A stretch of 45,341 bases of DNA, taken from Photobacterium aphoticum (GTDB taxonomy: Bacteria > Pseudomonadota > Gammaproteobacteria > Enterobacterales > Vibrionaceae). Position numbers and translations under genes: made by a program. The stretch is from contig NZ_LDOV01000012.1 of assembly GCF_001029435.1 (NCBI RefSeq), positions 1-45,341 of the forward strand, in the 5' to 3' direction. Shown here one piece after another: positions 1 to 8,779 of this stretch; position 1 is the stretch's first letter, and the number at the start of each line of letters is the position of its first letter. The notes below the pieces were generated by a model. That model saw only the letters and a list, made by a program, of their open reading frames with translations, searched no databases and had not been told where the DNA came from.

Positions 1-309
<309 letters not shown>

Positions 310-649
310 GTGTCGTCGATGCTCCAGAAAAGGGCTACAGAGGAGGATGACTTAGTGTAAATGAACCTTGTTTTTTACTTTCGTTAAAAAGAAACGATCT
401 TCGATGCATCTTGCATAACGCGATGATTGCTCTGCATCGTGATTACATCCCATCGGCATTATGTGACTCTTATTTTGAACCGATATCTGCTTATTGGCGG
501 TTGTTTTAATAAAAAAGTGTCAATAATGCACATTGTTCGGTTGTGAGAGGTAGAAAGCGAGAGGTAAGTATGATCGCCTTTCTTATTATTTGTTTTGTCA
601 TTAACCGGTTGTTTTAATTGCGCAAATTTTCACGCTTCGCGGGAGCGCG
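310..649. other. Divergent intergenic region with a 13-bp direct repeat and a mini-ORF
   Basis: 340 bp of AT-rich DNA separating two divergent genes; it must hold both promoters. A perfect 13-bp direct repeat, CGGTTGTTTTAAT, occurs at 498-510 and 606-618. A 15-codon ORF at 570-617 (peptide MIAFLIICFVINRLF) follows a good ribosome binding site (GAGAGG, then taagt, then ATG) and is strongly hydrophobic. It could be a small membrane peptide or chance. No confident -35/-10 pair was identified. Confidence 0.45.
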
Positions 650-3166
650 ATGGCTATTTATCAAAGAGTGATGATGCGTAAATTGAACAGACAAATACTA
701 AGTAGTGCGGTGTTGAGTGTTTTACTGATTGGGTGTGGCGAAGGGAGCCAGGGAGACACGCCAGCGGTTGATGATAAATTGGTGTTGAACGCCGAATTTG
801 CGGCCACCTATTTGCAGACCATTCCCAAAACCCCGTTGTCTGTGACGATGCGCTCGTCCATGCCAATGAATAGTGAACAGCCCGCTCAAACAACGCGTTA
901 TGACGGAAAGCTGGAAGTGATTAATGTCGTCAGCAAAGACAAGCAGGTGTTTGATTGGCCGATGACACAAAGTGTTGATGCGGAAGGTAACGTCGAGACC
1001 ATTTCTCATCGTGCACTGACGCTAAAACCGGGTGCTTACGACTTTACGTTGTTACTGACATCAAAGACGCCAGCCCCTCGTCAATACATGGCACAAGCCT
1101 TGGGTGAGGAGATTGTGGATGGTCAAAGCCCTGAGATCGATTTCGTGTTGTTGCCAAATCTGGGGGAGACCATCAGTGATTTTGAACAAGTCCAGTATGT
1201 CTCTACGCTGAAGTTCTCTTGGCCGGCTGAAGAATTGGCGGGGTTGAGCCAGCCACAATTTGGCTTATCCATTAACGGGGAAGATGAACGCGTTTATAGC
1301 ATCAATAAAGAGACAGGGATTGCTGAGCTGTTGATGAATGTCAAGCCGGGCGAATACCAGTTGGCGATGCGTTTATATGACGGCGATTTGATGGTCGGTA
1401 AAAATGACGATCAGGACAATACCGTCAACTTTGTTGAGGGTGAAAACGCACAGATGGATGTCATTCCACTGCAGGCGGATGTGAACCTGACACTGGGCCA
1501 ACTGAAAGATGAAGGGATATTCACTTTTACCGTGCCTGCAGAGGTGATCCATGAAGTGGGTTCGGCACAAGAATTAGCGCTGATTGTTCGCTTAGGTGGC
1601 GGCAAGGTGCCGGTACAGGAAAAAGTGCTGGATGTGCAAGATGTGAATAGCACTTATCAAGCGAGTGCGTTGTTTGAGACCGGTGGTGATCGCGAACTGA
1701 ATGCCTATTTGGCGTTCCATAAAGTAAGTGGGGCCGCAGAGCAGTTTGATGATGCACCATTGGCCAGTTGTAACACCACGATCAATGTGGCAGTGAACCA
1801 GACGTTGGGCTGTAAGCTAGAACTTAAGCGTGAAAGCATTATTACCGGCCGCGTATTGGGGACATTGATGCTCAATGTGTTGGATCAACAGCAACAGCCC
1901 GCGACAGGCGTGAAAGTCTATATTGGCGATAAACTGATTGGTTTAACCGGAGAGGCTTACAGTACCGGATCAATCAAAGCACATTTGGTGGCAGGTGAGC
2001 ATGCCATTTTGGCGGATGATGGCCTTCTGTCTGCAACAGACAGCGTGGTGATGACGCCGCTCGCGGTGGAAAATAAAGTGTTGTACCTAGATAAGAAGCC
2101 GCATCTGGGGGATGGGTATTTTGAGTCTACTCAGTATTTATCATTAGGTCGTGGTGATGATTATTGGTCTGATAGCAGCATTATTGCAGATGTAAATGGT
2201 GACGGTCATCTTGATTTGATTTTCTCTCGTCGACGTAATACTGAACTCATCTATATCAATAATGGCAGTGGAAAATTTGCGTTATCGTCTTCTTCATTTG
2301 GGGATCAAACATATACTCGCGTCATTGCCGGTGCTGATCTGAACGGTGATGGTCATCCTGATGTAGTGCGGGCAACCAGTGAAGGAGATGAGATTTACTT
2401 TAATAATGGTGTTGGAGAATTCACACCTTCTGGCCAGTCCCTCGGTCAAGGAAAGAGTCAAGATCTCGCAATTGGTGATTTAAATGGTGATGGCTACTTG
2501 GATATTGTGGCTGCACAGGAGTGGCGTGCACCGTTTATTTACTTGAACGATGGTAAAGGGCGTTTTACCAATAGTGAGGAATATATCAGCGCTGTTCAAG
2601 GTTCATATTATCCGGATGTAGTACTTGTTGATGTGAATGATGATAGACACTTAGACATCGTTTGGGCTGGGGGAGATCACCAAAATATGATCCTTCTTAA
2701 TAATGGCCAAGCGAAGTTTTCGGATGCAGGGCAGCGTTTAGGGGAAAAAGACACGAATGAGATATTCAATGTGGCGGTTGGCGATGTGAATAACGATGGA
2801 AAGCCAGATTTGTTGTTTACTAACATTGACTATCAAGGTGCAGAAAGAAACGTATTATATTTGAATGATGGGCAGGGGCTGTATTCGTTATCTGATGTTG
2901 ATTTTGGCATCAATGGTGTCGATGCTGCATTTGCAGATGTTGATAGTAACGGTACGCTTGATGTCTTTATTACGGGATCGAATGAAGAGGCTGCTAAGCT
3001 GTACATGAATGATGGAATAGGAAACTTTTCACTCTCACCATTAAGCAAATTTGGTACACATCATCATATTCCGTTGTTTGGCGATATTGATCGCGATGGT
3101 GACCTAGACTTAATCAGTACGTACGGCAATGATAGTACGATTTACTTAAATCAACCGGCCCCATAA
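650..3166 (+). CDS. Lipoprotein with seven C-terminal FG-GAP/VCBS repeats
   Basis: The N-terminus is a lipoprotein signal with the lipobox LLIGC (Cys29 from the first start). Internal starts at 671 and 674 (MMRKLNRQ...) would give a more usual signal length and are good alternatives. The middle 450 residues have no recognised domain. Residues ~510-830 carry seven calcium-binding-type repeats of the form D-[VIL]-[ND]-x-[DN]-G-x-x-D-[LIV]: DVNGDGHLD, DLNGDGHPD, DLNGDGYLD, DVNDDRHLD, DVNNDGKPD, DVDSNGTLD and DIDRDGDLD. Seven such repeats suit an integrin-alpha-like seven-bladed propeller. It is likely anchored in the outer membrane and may act in adhesion or ligand binding; the ligand is unknown. 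The repeat half looks AT-richer than the N-terminal half. An intrinsic terminator follows. Confidence 0.85.
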   Translation: MAIYQRVMMRKLNRQILSSAVLSVLLIGCGEGSQGDTPAVDDKLVLNAEFAATYLQTIPKTPLSVTMRSSMPMNSEQPAQTTRYDGKLEVINVVSKDKQVFDWPMTQSVDAEGNVETISHRALTLKPGAYDFTLLLTSKTPAPRQYMAQALGEEIVDGQSPEIDFVLLPNLGETISDFEQVQYVSTLKFSWPAEELAGLSQPQFGLSINGEDERVYSINKETGIAELLMNVKPGEYQLAMRLYDGDLMVGKNDDQDNTVNFVEGENAQMDVIPLQADVNLTLGQLKDEGIFTFTVPAEVIHEVGSAQELALIVRLGGGKVPVQEKVLDVQDVNSTYQASALFETGGDRELNAYLAFHKVSGAAEQFDDAPLASCNTTINVAVNQTLGCKLELKRESIITGRVLGTLMLNVLDQQQQPATGVKVYIGDKLIGLTGEAYSTGSIKAHLVAGEHAILADDGLLSATDSVVMTPLAVENKVLYLDKKPHLGDGYFESTQYLSLGRGDDYWSDSSIIADVNGDGHLDLIFSRRRNTELIYINNGSGKFALSSSSFGDQTYTRVIAGADLNGDGHPDVVRATSEGDEIYFNNGVGEFTPSGQSLGQGKSQDLAIGDLNGDGYLDIVAAQEWRAPFIYLNDGKGRFTNSEEYISAVQGSYYPDVVLVDVNDDRHLDIVWAGGDHQNMILLNNGQAKFSDAGQRLGEKDTNEIFNVAVGDVNNDGKPDLLFTNIDYQGAERNVLYLNDGQGLYSLSDVDFGINGVDAAFADVDSNGTLDVFITGSNEEAAKLYMNDGIGNFSLSPLSKFGTHHHIPLFGDIDRDGDLDLISTYGNDSTIYLNQPAP

Positions 3167-3174
3167 TCCCCTGA

Positions 3175-3200
3175 AAAATGGCAGCTTTGGCTGCCATTTT
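3175..3200 (+). terminator. Intrinsic terminator after the FG-GAP lipoprotein
   Basis: Symmetric hairpin AAAATGGCAGC-tttg-GCTGCCATTTT beginning 9 bp after the stop codon. The arms end in A and T runs, so it could work in both directions. Confidence 0.85.
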
Positions 3201-3326
3201 GCGTTTATGACTCCCTCAGACATATTGCTTTACACTCCCGGGGTACATTCCCTGTCAGCGTGCTTGTCACTCTGCGTACAGTGTGAGAGGGTGAGTGCAT
3301 GTTGGTTAATTCAGTGAGTGTGAATC

Positions 3327-3632
3327 ATGACTTTTTTCTTTGAACGTACAGAAACCGCCCGCGATATTCGCATCGTATTAAAACCCCATTCGCTGTATAT
3401 CATGCTGGGTATGATCGTGGTGTGGTTGTTGAATGATTTGGTTCTGCACTCTGCGCCTGTTGCACAACTGCTGATGCCGGTTTTTATTGTGTTTATGGTG
3501 GTGCGTTTTTTCTCGTTGGTGAAAGTGCAAAAAGAAGTGCTGGTAGCGATGAAAAAAGGTCAGGTCGCGACACAAGGCAGTAAGTTCTCTTTTGCTAACC
3601 CCTTCACGTATATCATTTCAAAATCCCAGTGA
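3327..3632 (+). CDS. Small membrane protein of unknown function
   Basis: 101 residues, not recognised. After a polar start (MTFFFERTETARDIRIVLKP) there are two hydrophobic segments, about residues 25-42 and 46-64, separated by a very short loop, so a helical hairpin in the inner membrane is likely. A basic, Ser/Thr/Gln-containing tail follows (KVQKEV...MKKGQ). The upstream ribosome binding site is weak. It stands alone between two unrelated genes. The membrane pattern and charge distribution support a real gene; no function can be given. Confidence 0.6.
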   Translation: MTFFFERTETARDIRIVLKPHSLYIMLGMIVVWLLNDLVLHSAPVAQLLMPVFIVFMVVRFFSLVKVQKEVLVAMKKGQVATQGSKFSFANPFTYIISKSQ

Positions 3633-3757
3633 TATTCCGTCCTGTTAGGACACAATATCTTGATATCGCGCTGCTAATTCTTTTCTCTATAACAGGCATA
3701 ATAGACCGAAGTATCTTAAGGAAACTTGGGTAGAGAAAAGCATAAAGAGGAGTAAGA

Positions 3758-4957
3758 ATGGCAGCGTTTAATTGGAAGCCCCTGTTGTTGGCGTGTTTGA
3801 TTGTCAGTATCGGACAATTGAGCCTGGGGTTAGTGTTTCCCTCCTTGCCGTGGATCGCTGCCGATCTGCATCTCTCGACCGAGCAAGTCCAGCTCCTCGT
3901 ATCGGGCTATCTATTGGGTTTTGGCCCTTCTCAGCTGATTTATGGGCCCCTTTCTGATGTGTTCGGGCGTCGTCCGGTGTTGCTCGGCGGGCTATTGATT
4001 GCGGTGTCAGGCTTGGTGTTGGCTGTGACACAGGCGGACAGTTTTACCTGGTTGCTCACCGGACGGGTCATTCAAGGGCTGGGGGCTGGTAGCGTCGCCG
4101 TGCTGGCTCGGGCATCTATTCGCGACAGTTACCAAAGCCAAGATTTGGTCAAAGCCATGACTTGGGTCGCCATTGTGGCAGCCTTTACGCCCATTGTGGC
4201 GCCGGTGATTGGCGGTTTTGTGAATCACTATGCCGGTTGGCTGGCGGTGTTTGTGCTGTTACTGGGCTACATCGCAACGGTCTGGCTGGTGTTGGTGTGT
4301 TTATTTAAAGAAACCTTATCGGCGACCTCGCGTCCACGCTCTGTCAGTCAATTGATGAAAAGCTATATCGCGTTGATGCAAGAGCGGCATTTTCTGTCCT
4401 TTGCCGGCATTGGCTGGATCAACTTTGCCCTGGTGGTACTGTCAATTTCTCTGATGCCGTTCATCATGCAGGTCCAAATTGGTTTGTCGTCTGAGCAATA
4501 CGCCTTATGGGCCATGGTACCGGCGTTTGGGTTGTTGTGTGGCGGCCTGATTTGTCAGCGTTTGCGCCCGCGTTTAGGGACACAGCGGATGTTGATGCTA
4601 GCCCCGCTACTGCATTTTGTCGCGGGTGCCGTCTTGATTGCCGCCCCGCTGGAACCGATTTGGATGAGTGGCGGACATTTCTTGCTGGCGATGGCGAACG
4701 GCATTGCGTTTCCGTGTGCGCAGTCTTTGTTGCTGGTGCCTTACAGCGATCGTGCCGGGACGGTAGCTGCATTATCTGGCGCCTGCCAGATGGTGTTTGC
4801 TTCACTGCTGAGTAATGCCTTGCTGAAGTTGGGGATCAGTCAGGCATGGCACTTGGGTGGCGTGATGGTGCTGGGGGCGGGTATTGGCCTGTTATTGGCG
4901 TTTTTCGGGACACAAAGCGAAAGTGGCCGACAGGCAGTGGCGACCCTGAACGGATAA
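3758..4957 (+). CDS. MFS drug/H+ antiporter, DHA1 family, EmrD/Bcr-like
   Basis: 399 residues with about twelve hydrophobic segments, the usual length for a 12-TM DHA1 exporter. MFS motif A is clear in the loop after TM2 (GPLSDVFGRRPV, ~residues 64-75), and the following region with the conserved Arg (TGRVIQGLGAG) matches motif B. The N-terminal half resembles E. coli EmrD (SQLIYGPLSD...GRRPV). It likely exports hydrophobic compounds from the inner membrane using the proton gradient; the substrate cannot be read from sequence. A strong ribosome binding site (GAGGAG, 5 nt before the ATG) fixes the start. It appears monocistronic; a large hairpin begins at its stop codon. Confidence 0.85.
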   Translation: MAAFNWKPLLLACLIVSIGQLSLGLVFPSLPWIAADLHLSTEQVQLLVSGYLLGFGPSQLIYGPLSDVFGRRPVLLGGLLIAVSGLVLAVTQADSFTWLLTGRVIQGLGAGSVAVLARASIRDSYQSQDLVKAMTWVAIVAAFTPIVAPVIGGFVNHYAGWLAVFVLLLGYIATVWLVLVCLFKETLSATSRPRSVSQLMKSYIALMQERHFLSFAGIGWINFALVVLSISLMPFIMQVQIGLSSEQYALWAMVPAFGLLCGGLICQRLRPRLGTQRMLMLAPLLHFVAGAVLIAAPLEPIWMSGGHFLLAMANGIAFPCAQSLLLVPYSDRAGTVAALSGACQMVFASLLSNALLKLGISQAWHLGGVMVLGAGIGLLLAFFGTQSESGRQAVATLNG

Positions 4958-5004
4958 ACCATACTTAATCATGTTCGAGTGAACGTGTTGGCATGAGTAT
5001 GGTT
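4957..5004 (+). other. Nested hairpin between the MFS gene and the DUF2799 gene
   Basis: Perfect 9-bp outer arms AACCATACT (4957-4965) and AGTATGGTT (4996-5004) enclose an inner stem CATGTTC-gagt-GAACGTG (4970-4987). There is no U-run, so it is not a classic terminator. It sits just before the ribosome binding site of the next gene. Confidence 0.6.
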
Positions 5005-5021
5005 GGGGGAGAGGTTGCATC

Positions 5022-5372
5022 ATGGTGAAGCGGGTGAAATCAGTGATCATGGTGGGTATCGTAAGTATGGGGATACTGAGTGTACTGGCCTGTACCAGCC
5101 GTTATGAAACCCAGTTAGCGGAAAACGAAGCGTGGGCTGAGCTGGGGAGCTACCATGGTGAGCAAGGGTACCGTGAGTGGGATGAAAAAGAGCTGCTCAA
5201 ACGCGGCGGTTGGTCAGACGTTGATTATGAAGAATACCGCGCGGGATACCTGCAAGGGCGGTTTGAGTATTGCAAAGGTAAACGCGATGTCACGGTCAAA
5301 GTGAACCCCGCTTATCCGGATGATTGCGCCGAGCCTACCTCTGATTTTGGGCTGGTGGATCGTGGATATTGA
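5022..5372 (+). CDS. DUF2799-like lipoprotein
   Basis: 116 residues. The lipoprotein signal ends at the lipobox SVLAC (Cys24). The mature part is polar, with the spaced Gly/Tyr/Trp pattern typical of DUF2799 small lipoproteins (E. coli YfiL type): W-x-x-L-G-x-x-x-G, a Y-x-x-G-Y-x-x-G motif and FEYCKGKRD, with a second Cys in PDDCAE. No catalytic residues are apparent; function unknown. A strong ribosome binding site (GGGGGAGAGG) precedes the ATG. A bidirectional terminator separates it from convergent dapD. Confidence 0.7.
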   Translation: MVKRVKSVIMVGIVSMGILSVLACTSRYETQLAENEAWAELGSYHGEQGYREWDEKELLKRGGWSDVDYEEYRAGYLQGRFEYCKGKRDVTVKVNPAYPDDCAEPTSDFGLVDRGY

Positions 5373-5420
5373 CGCGGGTATTAAGCGTCGTGGTGCCATA
5401 GAGCAATCATAAAGCAATAA

Positions 5421-5444
5421 AAAAGGCTGCCGAGGCAGCCTTTT
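5421..5444. terminator. Bidirectional intrinsic terminator between the DUF2799 gene and dapD
   Basis: Hairpin AAAAGGCTGC-cgag-GCAGCCTTTT, with A and T tails on both sides, lies between two convergent genes. Confidence 0.9.
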
Positions 5445-5462
5445 GTGTGTCTATGGGCAATA

Positions 5463-6494
5463 TTAGTTATTGCTGTGCAGTTCGCTGTTTAGCTCAACGG
5501 CCGCTTTGTTGGTCAGACACTCAATCACACCGGTCATTGAGTTACGACGGAACAGTAGGTCTGGTTTGCCCGCCAAGTCACGTGCTTTTGCAAAGCCCGC
5601 TTCTTGACCGTTGTTGTCCAGCAGACGCACTTTAGAGCCCGCAGTCACATACAGACCGGATTCAATCGTACAACGGTCACCCATTGGGAAGCCAAGGCCT
5701 GCGTTGGCACCTAGTAGGCTGTTTTCGCCGATAGAAACCACCACTTTACCGCCGCCAGACAGCGTACCCATGATAGAGGCACCGCCACCGATGTCAGAGC
5801 CATTGCCCACAACCACACCGGCAGAGATACGGCCTTCCACCATGCTCACGCCAGTCGTACCCGCATTGAAGTTGATGAAGCCTTCGTGCATAACAGTTGT
5901 GCCTTCACCCACGTGTGCGCCCAGACGAACACGCGAGGTATCCGCAATACGTACGCCGGTAGGAACAATGTAGTCCACCATTTTCGGGAATTTGTCGACA
6001 CAATCTACCGTCAACGTTTCACCGTTCAGGCGCGCTTTGATTTGACGATCAGCCAGTTCAGGCAGGTCGATGGCACCTTGGTTTGTCCATGCGATGTTGT
6101 GCAGCAGACCAAAGATACCGTCCAGTACCACACCGTGTGGCTTCACTAAGCGGTGAGAGATCAATTGCAGCTTCAGGAAGCCTTCTGCCACAGAGGTTGG
6201 TGCTTCGTCAGAAGCCAGAATCACAACTACCAATGGCTGTGCAGATTGCGCCGCTTTCTCTGCAAACTGCGCGCTTTTCTCTTCGCCCGCCGCACGGAAA
6301 GCTGCCGTAAGATCAGCACATTGCGCTGCAGTCACTTCCAGCGCTTGGTTACCTTCTTTGTATTCAACAACAGCCGCAATTGCGTTCACTAGTTCATCTG
6401 AAGGGTTCAGAATCGGTGTTGGGAAGAAAGCTTCGATGATTTTGTTGTCGCGGTTTTTGGTCGCGGTACCTAGGGCAAGTGAAAAGCTGGCCAT
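5463..6494 (-). CDS. dapD: 2,3,4,5-tetrahydropyridine-2,6-dicarboxylate N-succinyltransferase
   Basis: Transfers a succinyl group from succinyl-CoA to tetrahydrodipicolinate in the lysine/meso-diaminopimelate pathway, feeding peptidoglycan synthesis in the cytoplasm. At 343 residues it is the longer DapD form (Vibrio/Pseudomonas type) rather than the ~274-residue E. coli form. The N-terminal alpha/beta region (to ~residue 170) is followed by a left-handed beta-helix of imperfect hexapeptide repeats: VRIADTSRVRLGAHVGEGTTVMHEG, then the Gly-rich VGNGSDIGGGASIMGTLSGGG and GENSLLGANAGLGFPMGD. This is the active-site trimer scaffold. The start follows TGGAG at 11-nt spacing. It appears monocistronic. 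Confidence 0.95.
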   Translation of the reverse strand: MASFSLALGTATKNRDNKIIEAFFPTPILNPSDELVNAIAAVVEYKEGNQALEVTAAQCADLTAAFRAAGEEKSAQFAEKAAQSAQPLVVVILASDEAPTSVAEGFLKLQLISHRLVKPHGVVLDGIFGLLHNIAWTNQGAIDLPELADRQIKARLNGETLTVDCVDKFPKMVDYIVPTGVRIADTSRVRLGAHVGEGTTVMHEGFINFNAGTTGVSMVEGRISAGVVVGNGSDIGGGASIMGTLSGGGKVVVSIGENSLLGANAGLGFPMGDRCTIESGLYVTAGSKVRLLDNNGQEAGFAKARDLAGKPDLLFRRNSMTGVIECLTNKAAVELNSELHSNN

Positions 6495-6671
6495 TATTGT
6501 TCATTCTCCATGTTAAATCATAAGGCGTGCCTTAATGGCAGGCGCGCATTGCAATGCGTTATGACCCCATCATAAAGACAGTTGCGCGGAGTTTGAAGGG
6601 GCAAAGGGAAATAGGGCAGATTATTCTATTTTTGTTTGCAGGAGGGAGGAGAGGAAATGACAGACAGAAAA

Positions 6672-6692
6672 AAAACCTCCCGCAGGAGGTTT
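6672..6692 (-). terminator. Intrinsic terminator of yebG
   Basis: On the minus strand AAACCTCC-tgcg-GGAGGTTT is followed directly by a T-run. It lies about 25 bp after the yebG stop. Confidence 0.88.
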
Positions 6693-6716
6693 CAAAGTGC
6701 CGTTCAGGCGAGGGCA

Positions 6717-7025
6717 TTATGCCGCTTCGTCTTCTTCGTCGGCGTCATCCGTATCGTCTGCGACTGCCGTCGGTTTGGTGGCTTTTTTCTTAGGGGCTTT
6801 TTTTGCACCTAGCGCCACTAGCACTTCTTCGCGATTTTGCGCAAGGAACATAGACAGTTCTTCACGCTTGGCTTCATCTTCGATCAGATCGCTATCTTCC
6901 AGTAAAACGAACAATTCGTCAGCCATATCCAGCATTTTGTCGTATGCGTCGGCTTCGGACTTAGAGGTGAAAGTCATCTTTTCTTCTCCGTTGCGCTCAA
7001 CCACATATTTGACGATAACAGCCAT
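6717..7025 (-). CDS. yebG: SOS-associated protein YebG
   Basis: 102 residues from the ATG at 7025, which is preceded by GGAGAGGGTGACC; a GTG 6 nt upstream is possible but less likely. The N-terminus MAVIVKYVVERNGEEKMTFT and the SK-E-ADAYDKMLD-AD stretch closely match E. coli YebG, a small DNA-damage-inducible protein of the LexA regulon. The C-terminus has a basic patch (KKAPKKKATK) and then an acidic tail (DDTDDADEEDE). It is cytoplasmic; its biochemical role is not well established. A LexA-type box 26 bp upstream of the start agrees with SOS control. It is divergent from a glycosylase-like gene. Confidence 0.92.
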   Translation of the reverse strand: MAVIVKYVVERNGEEKMTFTSKSEADAYDKMLDMADELFVLLEDSDLIEDEAKREELSMFLAQNREEVLVALGAKKAPKKKATKPTAVADDTDDADEEDEAA

Positions 7026-7050
7026 GGTCACCCTCTCCGAAATTGATTAA

Positions 7051-7066
7051 CTGGCTGTTTATACAG
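7051..7066. promoter_or_regulatory. LexA (SOS) box between yebG and the glycosylase-like gene
   Basis: The 16-mer CTGGCTGTTTATACAG fits the CTGT-N8-ACAG LexA consensus with one mismatch (CTGG for CTGT) and has favourable flanks (aa and ta). It lies in the 55-bp divergent gap, so LexA bound here could repress both genes. Confidence 0.75.
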
Positions 7067-7080
7067 TAGCATAACAGGCC

Positions 7081-7794
7081 ATGTCCAGTGATAAGCGTGT
7101 TAATGTGATGGCAAGAGAAAGATTTGCACAAATTTATGCCCGCGCGGCGGAACGCAAAGGGGGCGAGGCCGCATTGGAAGCCATGTTGGCGACACCGTTG
7201 TCGAATGACGCGTTGGCGGCGATTGGCGATGATCGTTGGTTAGCGGCGTTTAGCCAGAAGGTCTTCCAGTCCGGGATCAGCTGGCAGGTAGTGCGCAATA
7301 AGTGGCCGAATTTTGAGACGGTGTTTTTCGGGTTTGATATCGAAAAGATGCTGTTGATCCCCGATGACATGTGGGAGCGTAAAGCCACCGACCCCGGCAT
7401 TATCCGCCATTTGGCCAAGGTGATGACCATTCCGGCTAATGCGCAGATGATCCATGATGTGGCGCGCCAGCATGGCTCGTTTGCCCGCTTTGTGGCGGAC
7501 TGGCCCTCTAACGACATCATCGGTCTGTGGCGTTACCTGAAAAAACACGGTGCCCGTCTGGGCGGCAATATCGGTCCATATACCCTGCGCGTGATGGGCA
7601 AAGACACCTTCATTCTGAGTCAGGACACCGAAAGTTACCTGCGCCAGTGCGGGATCATTGACGGTGGCCGTGATACGCAAAAATCCCTCAAAGCGACGCA
7701 AGAGGCGTTCAATGCCTGGCAGGAAGAATCCGGCCGACCGTTGTGTCAGATCAGCCAAATCATTGCATTCAGTTGCGGCGATAACCGGCTGTAA
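7081..7794 (+). CDS. 3-methyladenine DNA glycosylase I (Tag)-like protein
   Basis: 237 residues, longer than E. coli Tag (187). The core aligns by eye with Tag: FQSGISWQVVRNKWPNFETVFFGFDIEKM matches the QAGLSWITVLKKRENYRACFHQFDPVKV region, followed by DPGIIRHLAKVMTIPANAQ (Tag DAGIIRHRGKIQAIIGNA). Tag excises 3-methyladenine by flipping out the base. Two features differ from the classical enzyme. The zinc-ligand Cys/His residues near the two ends of Tag are not visible. The position of the Tag catalytic Glu38 appears to be Lys60. Activity is therefore uncertain. An ATG at 7108 is an alternative start. Placement beside a LexA box and yebG supports a role in damage repair. Confidence 0.75.
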   Translation: MSSDKRVNVMARERFAQIYARAAERKGGEAALEAMLATPLSNDALAAIGDDRWLAAFSQKVFQSGISWQVVRNKWPNFETVFFGFDIEKMLLIPDDMWERKATDPGIIRHLAKVMTIPANAQMIHDVARQHGSFARFVADWPSNDIIGLWRYLKKHGARLGGNIGPYTLRVMGKDTFILSQDTESYLRQCGIIDGGRDTQKSLKATQEAFNAWQEESGRPLCQISQIIAFSCGDNRL

Positions 7795-7813
7795 TTCACG
7801 ACCTCTGGCGGGC

Positions 7814-8701
7814 TCAGTGATCCTGCCATTGCTCACAAAAGGCGATAAACAACTTCAGTAATGGGCTCTGATATTTCTCTTTGTGATAGAGCAGCCAATA
7901 TTGACGGTGCATATCCAGCGGCGGCGTTAAGATCACCACGCGGTGATCTTTCACCGCATGTTCCACCGCTCGGCGTGACAAACAGGTGATGCCTAAATTG
8001 GCCGCCGTGCAGTTGATGATCGCTTCGGTATTGTTGAGCTCAAACGCCTGCTGCCAGTGTGCCAGGCGCGGGGCCAGTTTTTGTAAGAAAAACTCCCGCG
8101 TGCCTGAACCCGGTTCGCGTAAAATCCATTGGCTGTTTTCTAAATCCTGCAGACGCAATTCCGGCAGTTGTGCCAACGGGTGGGTGGGGTGACAGGCAAT
8201 CACCATTTCATCGCTTAACCACGGCTGGACCGCCAAGTGATCCGCCTGTACCTTGCCTTCCACCAAACCGACATCCAATTCGAACTCGGCCAGCATGTGG
8301 CAGATCTGGGTGGTATTGGCAATATACAGCGACTGATCGCGATGGCCGGAGGATTCACGGAAATCACGTAACAAGAACGGGGTGACCTGATTGCCGACCG
8401 TATCACTGGAGCCTATTTTCAGCTTACCGGTGATCGGCCCTTCCTGACTGAACAGTTGCTCAATGTCCTGACTGCGGGCCAGCAGTTCATCGGCCAGTGG
8501 TAACAAGCGTTTGCCTTGCTCATTAATGATGAGGCGGTTGTTGTTGCGATCAAACAACTTATGACCGAGCTGTTTTTCCAGTTCCGATAACGCCATGCTG
8601 ACGGCCGGTTTAGAGAGGAACAGCTTTTCTGCGGCGGCTGTGATCGTAAGTTCTTGAGCCACAGTGACAAACACATTGAGTTGGCGCAGGGCGATATTCA
8701 T
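7814..8701 (-). CDS. LysR-family regulator, YeiE-like
   Basis: 295 residues. The N-terminal winged helix-turn-helix (~residues 3-62: LRQLNVFVTVAQELTITAAAEKLFLSKPAVSMALSELEKQLG) is typical of LTTRs. The C-terminal effector domain carries WILREPGSGTREFF and NTEAIINCTAANLGITCLSRRAVE, which match the corresponding stretches of E. coli YeiE, a sulfite-responsive LTTR. It is divergent from a TDT-family transporter, the classical arrangement for an LTTR and its target. It probably regulates that gene and itself. The sulfite link is inference. Confidence 0.85.
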   Translation of the reverse strand: MNIALRQLNVFVTVAQELTITAAAEKLFLSKPAVSMALSELEKQLGHKLFDRNNNRLIINEQGKRLLPLADELLARSQDIEQLFSQEGPITGKLKIGSSDTVGNQVTPFLLRDFRESSGHRDQSLYIANTTQICHMLAEFELDVGLVEGKVQADHLAVQPWLSDEMVIACHPTHPLAQLPELRLQDLENSQWILREPGSGTREFFLQKLAPRLAHWQQAFELNNTEAIINCTAANLGITCLSRRAVEHAVKDHRVVILTPPLDMHRQYWLLYHKEKYQSPLLKLFIAFCEQWQDH

Positions 8702-8779
8702 GACAGGGGCAGTTTCCGTTTATTCAGTGGCTCGAGAGGGGCTGTGCACGGAATGTGTTCAGCGATACTTAACTTACCT

